Shown: positions 23,898 through 27,507 of the stretch, piece by piece
Numbering within the stretch: position 1 is the stretch's first letter
How the letters are laid out: every line of letters starts with the position of its first letter
DNA from: JAWLEV01 sp046538105
Lineage (GTDB): Bacteria; Chloroflexota; Anaerolineae; UBA1429
NCBI GenBank assembly: GCA_046538105.1
Contig: JBKHJO010000035.1
Span: forward strand, 1 to 27,507
Reading direction: 5' to 3'
DNA: 27,507 nt
The notes under the pieces: model-generated
Told to the model about the DNA's origin: nothing
The model's input: the letters and a program-made list of their open reading frames with translations, nothing else
Databases searched by the model: none
Position numbers and translations under genes: made by a program

Positions 23898-24803
23898 ATG
23901 GAAGCAGAGCGCGAATTGAGACCCAGAGAATCCGAGGTCCCCCTCGACGTCAGCATCGTTATCCCCGTCTATAACGAACGCGAAGCCATAGCAGGTGTCC
24001 TGGACGATCTCGTAAGCATCATGGAGCCCCTCGATTGGTCGTACGAGATCCTCGTTGTGGACGATGGCTCCACAGACGACAGCGAGGATCTCTGCCGCGC
24101 GCGTTCGGACATCGTCTTGGTGACCCATGGGCAGAATAGGGGCCCAGGCGCGGCGCGCACCACAGGGGTTCGCCGGGCAAAGGGACGCTATGTGGTGATG
24201 ATCGACGCCGACGCCACCTACCCCGTCGATACCATCCCCACCATGCTTCAGATGCTGGACGACTGTGACATGGTCATCGGAGCCCGGGAGCGGGAGATGG
24301 GCACCCTGAAATGGATACGCTCGGCGGCCAAGAACTTTATCAAGGGACTGGCGTCCTATCTCACGCGTACGGATATCCCCGATCTCAATTCGGGGCTCAG
24401 GGCCATGAAACGGAATCTGGTACTCGAATTCCTGCCCATACTGCCCACCACCCACTCGTGGGTGAGCACCATCACCCTGGCCTTTCTGAGCAACGGTTAC
24501 CTGGTCAAGTGGACGCCCATCACCTACCACGAGCGCATCGGCACATCCACTTTTCATCCCATCGTTGACACGTACAACTATCTATCGCTGGTCGTTCGCG
24601 CCATCATGTATTTTGATCCATTGCGCGTGTTCCTCCCCCTCAGTTTGATCATGCTCTTGATCGGCATAGGAAAAGCCATCCATGATATCGTTGTCTATAA
24701 CTTTCACCTGGCTCCGTCCACTCTCGTGATCATCTTTACGACCCTGCAAGTGGGGGCCATAGGGCTGCTGGCAGACCTTATCGTACGCAGGAGCAAGATA
24801 TAA
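23898..24803 (+). CDS. GT2-family membrane glycosyltransferase
   Basis: The 301-residue protein is a family 2 (GT-A fold) glycosyltransferase of the dolichol-phosphate-mannose-synthase-like group, likely moving a sugar from a nucleotide donor onto a polyprenyl phosphate. The GT-A domain begins DVSIVIPVYNERE. It has DDGS (55-58) and the metal-binding DAD (103-105, MIDADATYP), then DLNSGLRAMKR. Two C-terminal membrane helices (about 243-266 and 273-295) anchor it. I chose the ATG at 23898 over the TTG at 23889; neither has a strong ribosome-binding site. It diverges from the kinase operon and is followed by secreted-protein and glycosyltransferase genes, which suggests a cell-envelope or surface glycan role. 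Donor and acceptor are unknown. Confidence 0.88.
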   Translation: MEAERELRPRESEVPLDVSIVIPVYNEREAIAGVLDDLVSIMEPLDWSYEILVVDDGSTDDSEDLCRARSDIVLVTHGQNRGPGAARTTGVRRAKGRYVVMIDADATYPVDTIPTMLQMLDDCDMVIGAREREMGTLKWIRSAAKNFIKGLASYLTRTDIPDLNSGLRAMKRNLVLEFLPILPTTHSWVSTITLAFLSNGYLVKWTPITYHERIGTSTFHPIVDTYNYLSLVVRAIMYFDPLRVFLPLSLIMLLIGIGKAIHDIVVYNFHLAPSTLVIIFTTLQVGAIGLLADLIVRRSKI

Positions 24804-24837
24804 AGATCTGCGTGTAGAATACAATATAATAGGTAAA

Positions 24838-24853
24838 TCACACGAAAGTGTGA
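24838..24853. repeat. Short hairpin with GAAA tetraloop
   Basis: TCACAC and GTGTGA form a 6-bp stem around a GAAA loop, 34 nt after the GT2 stop. A GNRA tetraloop makes a stable RNA hairpin, but no T run follows, so I do not call it a terminator. It could instead be an operator-like palindrome upstream of the next promoter. Confidence 0.5.
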
Positions 24854-24863
24854 CGCACTAATT

Positions 24864-24873
24864 CAGTTGTTAG
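24864..24873 (+). repeat. Direct repeat CAGTTGTTAG, copy 1
   Basis: This 10-bp sequence recurs exactly at 24952-24961. The first copy lies 45 bp upstream of the -35 element. It also forms the left part of a small hairpin (CAGTT/AACTG, 24864-24881). Confidence 0.5.
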
Positions 24874-24917
24874 AAAAACTGTGTCATGACAGCCACAAGA
24901 ATCACCCAAACGAACTA

Positions 24918-24946
24918 TTGAAAAGTGCCTCAACAAAGCGTATACT
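24918..24946 (+). promoter_or_regulatory. Predicted sigma70 promoter of the secreted repeat protein
   Basis: TTGAAA (24918-24923) and TATACT (24941-24946) are 17 bp apart. Transcription would begin near 24953, inside the second CAGTTGTTAG copy, giving a short leader of about 30 nt. Confidence 0.7.
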
Positions 24947-24951
24947 GATAA

Positions 24952-24961
24952 CAGTTGTTAG
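24952..24961 (+). repeat. Direct repeat CAGTTGTTAG, copy 2
   Basis: The second exact copy covers the expected transcription start, 88 nt downstream of the first. A protein bound to both copies would bracket the promoter, so the pair is a candidate operator. Confidence 0.5.
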
Positions 24962-24982
24962 TTAGATTCTATGGAGGAAAAG

Positions 24983-26416
24983 ATGAAGAATAAAAGCTAT
25001 TTTGGCTCCAGTGGCCACGGTCTGGGGGTACTGAAGGTTCTGAGCATCTTGGCGATTTTGTCGTTGGTCTTTGCCAGTACCATCTCAGCCGACTCATCTA
25101 CATGGGAGAGCTCCTTCCAGGTTATGAATCTGGGTGAGGAGGAAACAGAGATCACAATGCAGTACTATCATGAGGATGGCACATTGGTTGACGCCGCCAC
25201 TCATACGGAGAATGTCGCCAAAGGATCCTCCGTCAACATCTATCAGCCGGCAAACCCCGATCTCCCCGACGGTTTTAAGGGAGCCGCCGTGGTCGGCAGC
25301 CATCCAGAGCCCATCGCGGCCATCGCCAGCGAACAGGTTACCTACGAAGACGGCAGTATAGGGAACAGCCAGTATTCGGCCTTTTCCTCGGCGGACGTAG
25401 GCACCTCTTTCTACCTGCCCAACGTCAACAGGAATTTCGGTTCGGGGGAGTGGAGCAGCCGCATCACCGTGCAAAATGCTACCGAAGGCCAGGTCGATAT
25501 CGACATCAGTTTCTATAACGACGATGCCAGCGTTGAAGACACCGATAATGTGACGCTAGAAGGCAACGGCTCGACGACTTTGTGGCAGGAGGAGAATGAG
25601 GATCTTGACGATGGATGGCTTGGATCAGCGGTGTTAGAGGCCAGCGACGAGGTCGCCGTCATCGTGGACGTTATGAGCGCCGACGGCAGGTTGGAGACCT
25701 ACAACGGATTCGGGGCCGGGGCGACCACCATGTATCTGCCTACACTGTTGTTAGGCTACGGATCTAATAACTGGAACACAAGCTTCCAGGTACTCAACGT
25801 GGGTTCTGAAACCACCGAAGTCATGATGACGTACTACACCTCGGGCGAGTCCACTGCCACCAAGACGATCACAGAAACGCTCGCTCCGTACGAGTCGCTT
25901 AACCGCTATCAGCCGGTCGACGACAGCGATCTTGGCGATGACTGGATAGGCTCAGTCGTCGTCGAGTCCACCGAGCCGGTGGTGGCGGTGGGCAGCCAGT
26001 CGAGCGGCGCAGCCGGTACTCGCTTGGCCTCGATATATAGCGGCGCGGCAGCTGGAGCCGATGAGACAGTGCTGCCCACCGTGTTGCGCTATTTTGGCGG
26101 AAGCAACTTTGTTACCAGCTTCCAGATCATGAATGCAGGGAGCACTGCCGCTAGCGTTACGGTCGAGTTCTATGAGCCGGGCGATCCTGTACCGGTAAAG
26201 ACCGTGAATTACGATGGAGAGAACAAGATAGATCCGTTCACCGTCGTCAACAGGTATCAGCCTAACGACGATGAAGATCTGGGAGAAGGCTGGCAAGGCT
26301 CGGTACGGATCACTTCGGATCAGCCTGTGGTCACGTTGGGCAGCCAACACGGCCTGGACCGCACTGGAGACACCGTCGGACAGTATAACGGCTTCTCGGT
26401 CCCGGTTACGGAGTAG
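24983..26416 (+). CDS. Secreted protein with four ~110-residue repeats
   Basis: The 477-residue protein begins with a Sec signal peptide (hydrophobic 15-33, likely cut near ASTISA, residue 36). The mature part is four tandem repeats of about 105-115 residues, starting near 38, 143, 250 and 362. Each has a similar order: YLP or VLP, a W/F-x-(S/T)-SFQVMN-like strand, a Tyr/Phe-rich strand (MQYY, ISFY, MTYY, VEFY), then YQP or an equivalent, DLxDGWxGSxxV, and PVxAxxSQ. The repeats look like beta-sandwich modules rich in Asp, Glu, Ser and Thr with almost no Cys. There is no C-terminal membrane helix or sorting signal, so it is probably released or held by non-covalent contacts. I chose the ATG at 24983, 5 nt after GGAGG, over 24971. 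The function is unknown; a surface or adhesion role is inference. Confidence 0.8.
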   Translation: MKNKSYFGSSGHGLGVLKVLSILAILSLVFASTISADSSTWESSFQVMNLGEEETEITMQYYHEDGTLVDAATHTENVAKGSSVNIYQPANPDLPDGFKGAAVVGSHPEPIAAIASEQVTYEDGSIGNSQYSAFSSADVGTSFYLPNVNRNFGSGEWSSRITVQNATEGQVDIDISFYNDDASVEDTDNVTLEGNGSTTLWQEENEDLDDGWLGSAVLEASDEVAVIVDVMSADGRLETYNGFGAGATTMYLPTLLLGYGSNNWNTSFQVLNVGSETTEVMMTYYTSGESTATKTITETLAPYESLNRYQPVDDSDLGDDWIGSVVVESTEPVVAVGSQSSGAAGTRLASIYSGAAAGADETVLPTVLRYFGGSNFVTSFQIMNAGSTAASVTVEFYEPGDPVPVKTVNYDGENKIDPFTVVNRYQPNDDEDLGEGWQGSVRITSDQPVVTLGSQHGLDRTGDTVGQYNGFSVPVTE

Positions 26417-26444
26417 TTTCTGCATTGGTTATACGATAGCAAAA

Positions 26445-26471
26445 CGGAGGGGGCTATCAACGCCTCCTCCG
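26445..26471 (+). terminator. Probable terminator after the secreted repeat protein
   Basis: A 10-bp GC-rich stem with one G-U pair (26445-26454 with 26462-26471) closes a 7-nt loop and is followed by CTTTATCTT. The T run is interrupted, so termination may be partial, leaving some readthrough into the lipoprotein gene. Confidence 0.6.
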
Positions 26472-26502
26472 CTTTATCTTGCTTCTGCGAAAGGGAAGAT
26501 AC

Positions 26503-27144
26503 TTGCAACCAAGGTCTATCTCTCTTATCATAATCTGTCTGATCTGTATCTCTTTAGTTTCCTGTAGCTACGGGGGAGACATCCCCACAGAGACCGTTTT
26601 CGCGGTGGCGTCCCCACACCCCACGTCCTCCCCGTCGTTGTCGGTCTCCCCCTCACCTCCTCCTTCCCCAACTCAGGCTGAATTGGCCGTTTCGTCGGCC
26701 TACCCCTTGCCCACATCCACAGAGTCATCGGGTGATGGCACCACTACGGCTTATCCACAACCCTCTTCATCACCGGAGGAAGATTATCAAAATATGCCGG
26801 ACTGCTCGCCAGATTCCGAGTCTGGCGCCATAGAGGGCGAGTTGCATTTGGAGGGAGATGGTTCCTCGGCGGGTTCCATCCTGTACCTGGGTGAATATGC
26901 GGGGCTTGAGACGACGAATCCCATCGTGGTCTTGGATCCCGCCCGCGACATGCATGTGACCACCAATGAGGAGGGAAGGTTCTGCCTCTCCAAAGTGCCG
27001 CCCGGGACCTATAGCCTGATCGTCTGGAACGCTGGCGAGTCCGTACTGCTTAAAGATCCCTCCACAGAAGATCATTCCCTGCAGCTAGAGGTGGAGGCCG
27101 GTGAGACGTTGGAGACGGGGATACTGTACACACCATATCCCTGA
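26503..27144 (+). CDS. Lipoprotein with Ser/Pro/Thr linker and beta-sandwich domain
   Basis: The 213-residue protein has a lipoprotein signal peptide with lipobox LVSC (Cys 21). A low-complexity Ser/Pro/Thr linker follows (about 30-95, many SPSP and TSS units), the kind of spacer that lifts a domain off the membrane and may be glycosylated. The C-terminal part (about 105-213) resembles a carboxypeptidase-regulatory or prealbumin-like beta-sandwich, with the typical TTNEEGRFCLSKVPPGTYSLIVW. I chose the TTG at 26503, with GGGAAG just before it; this puts the lipobox at a normal distance. A TTG at 26479 is the other option. It lies 86 nt after the secreted repeat protein and may share its transcript. 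The ligand is unknown. Confidence 0.72.
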   Translation: MQPRSISLIIICLICISLVSCSYGGDIPTETVFAVASPHPTSSPSLSVSPSPPPSPTQAELAVSSAYPLPTSTESSGDGTTTAYPQPSSSPEEDYQNMPDCSPDSESGAIEGELHLEGDGSSAGSILYLGEYAGLETTNPIVVLDPARDMHVTTNEEGRFCLSKVPPGTYSLIVWNAGESVLLKDPSTEDHSLQLEVEAGETLETGILYTPYP

Positions 27145-27288
27145 TCAATGCAGCCGCGATCCTGCTGAAAGAGCGCTCGGGGAATGACATGCGGGCGTAG
27201 CTGTGGCAGGATTATGGGGTGACGGACAGACGATGAAAAGAGTAAATTGAAAATATAATCAATCGTTCGATAGCAAATAGATGGCCGA

Positions 27289-27507
27289 ATGACTGTAGAG
27301 CGTGGAACGGCAAAGCAGGAGGACGAGACAAGTTCTGATTCTGAACCGTGGGAATATGGCGGTAACGATGCACGTTGGGCACACGAGATGGAATTAGAGC
27401 AAACAGGCGATGGATACGAGAAGCCCTTCCAGAAGCAGATGAACCCTCTCAAAATCGCTCTTATCGGTCCCGTTTATCCCTATAGAGGGGGTATCGCACA
27501 TTATACG
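27289..27507 (+). CDS. Glycosyltransferase, GT4-like, N-terminal part (runs off the window)
   Basis: An open frame with no stop reaches the window end (73 codons). The last part, MNPLKIALIGPVYPYRGGIAHYT, is the classic first strand and Gly-rich loop of GT-B fold, family 4 (group 1) glycosyltransferases, in which GPxxPxxGGI leads into the nucleotide-sugar fold. The 50 residues before it are acidic and without known features; the true start may be the ATG at 27439. No strong ribosome-binding site precedes either. With the GT2, repeat-protein and lipoprotein genes it points to an envelope glycan locus continuing beyond the window. The stretch 27145-27288 holds no gene I can support. Confidence 0.65.
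   Translation, partial: MTVERGTAKQEDETSSDSEPWEYGGNDARWAHEMELEQTGDGYEKPFQKQMNPLKIALIGPVYPYRGGIAHYT

Noticed and set aside
23817..24557. 246-codon frame antisense to the GT2 gene
   Set aside because: It overlaps a clear glycosyltransferase, has no motif, and begins inside the opposite gene.
1..27507. CRISPR arrays, tRNA or rRNA genes, insertion sequences
   Set aside because: No regularly spaced repeats, no cloverleaf-like sequence with a TTC-type arm and no transposase or terminal inverted repeats were seen; a covariance-model scan would be needed for certainty.

Overview
The window is about 27.5 kb of gene-dense bacterial chromosome. I see no rRNA, tRNA, CRISPR array, transposase or phage gene. 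The set suggests a deep-branching, monoderm-like lineage. I favour Chloroflexota (Anaerolineae or a relative), with moderate confidence and by gene content only. The grounds are an AmaP-type membrane protein, ScpB with a full SMC, a membrane pyrophosphatase of the K+-insensitive type, a SNF2 helicase paired with a SWIM protein, and secreted repeat and lipoproteins beside glycosyltransferases. Six promoter candidates fit the sigma70 consensus closely (16-17 bp spacers), so the organism appears to use an ordinary housekeeping sigma factor.

Layout. (1) 1-7.8 kb, housekeeping: amaP-like and scpB on the plus strand meet an aspS-rnc-smc run on the minus strand. (2) 7.8-11 kb, a sugar-acid cassette: a ManD/RspA-type dehydratase (plus) faces an RraA-type aldolase and an SMP-30 lactonase (minus), with a 20-bp stem between them. 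(3) 11.2-15.4 kb: a SNF2 helicase and a SWIM zinc-finger protein, 4 nt apart. (4) 15.4-19 kb: a fucose/arabinose isomerase-family enzyme, a strong terminator, and hppA on the opposite strand. (5) 19.4-20.5 kb: a membrane-anchored TPR protein. (6) 20.5-23.8 kb, a minus-strand operon: a small Cys-rich ORF, a galactokinase-like GHMP kinase, a C_GCAxxG_C_C-type redox protein and an M24 aminopeptidase. (7) 23.9 kb to the end, cell envelope: a GT2 glycosyltransferase, a secreted protein of four repeats, a lipoprotein and the first part of a GT4-type glycosyltransferase.

Main discovery. The redox-protein gene in region 6 looks truncated to an ordinary gene caller because codon 23 is an in-frame UGA. 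Read through, it gives a 163-residue protein with a strong ribosome-binding site 12 nt after the kinase stop. The UGA falls where this family has its first conserved Cys. A 7-bp hairpin with a G-starting loop lies 14 nt after the UGA, as expected of a bacterial SECIS element. I read this as a selenocysteine protein. The selenocysteine machinery (selA, selB, selC, selD) is not in this window and would have to be found elsewhere in the genome.
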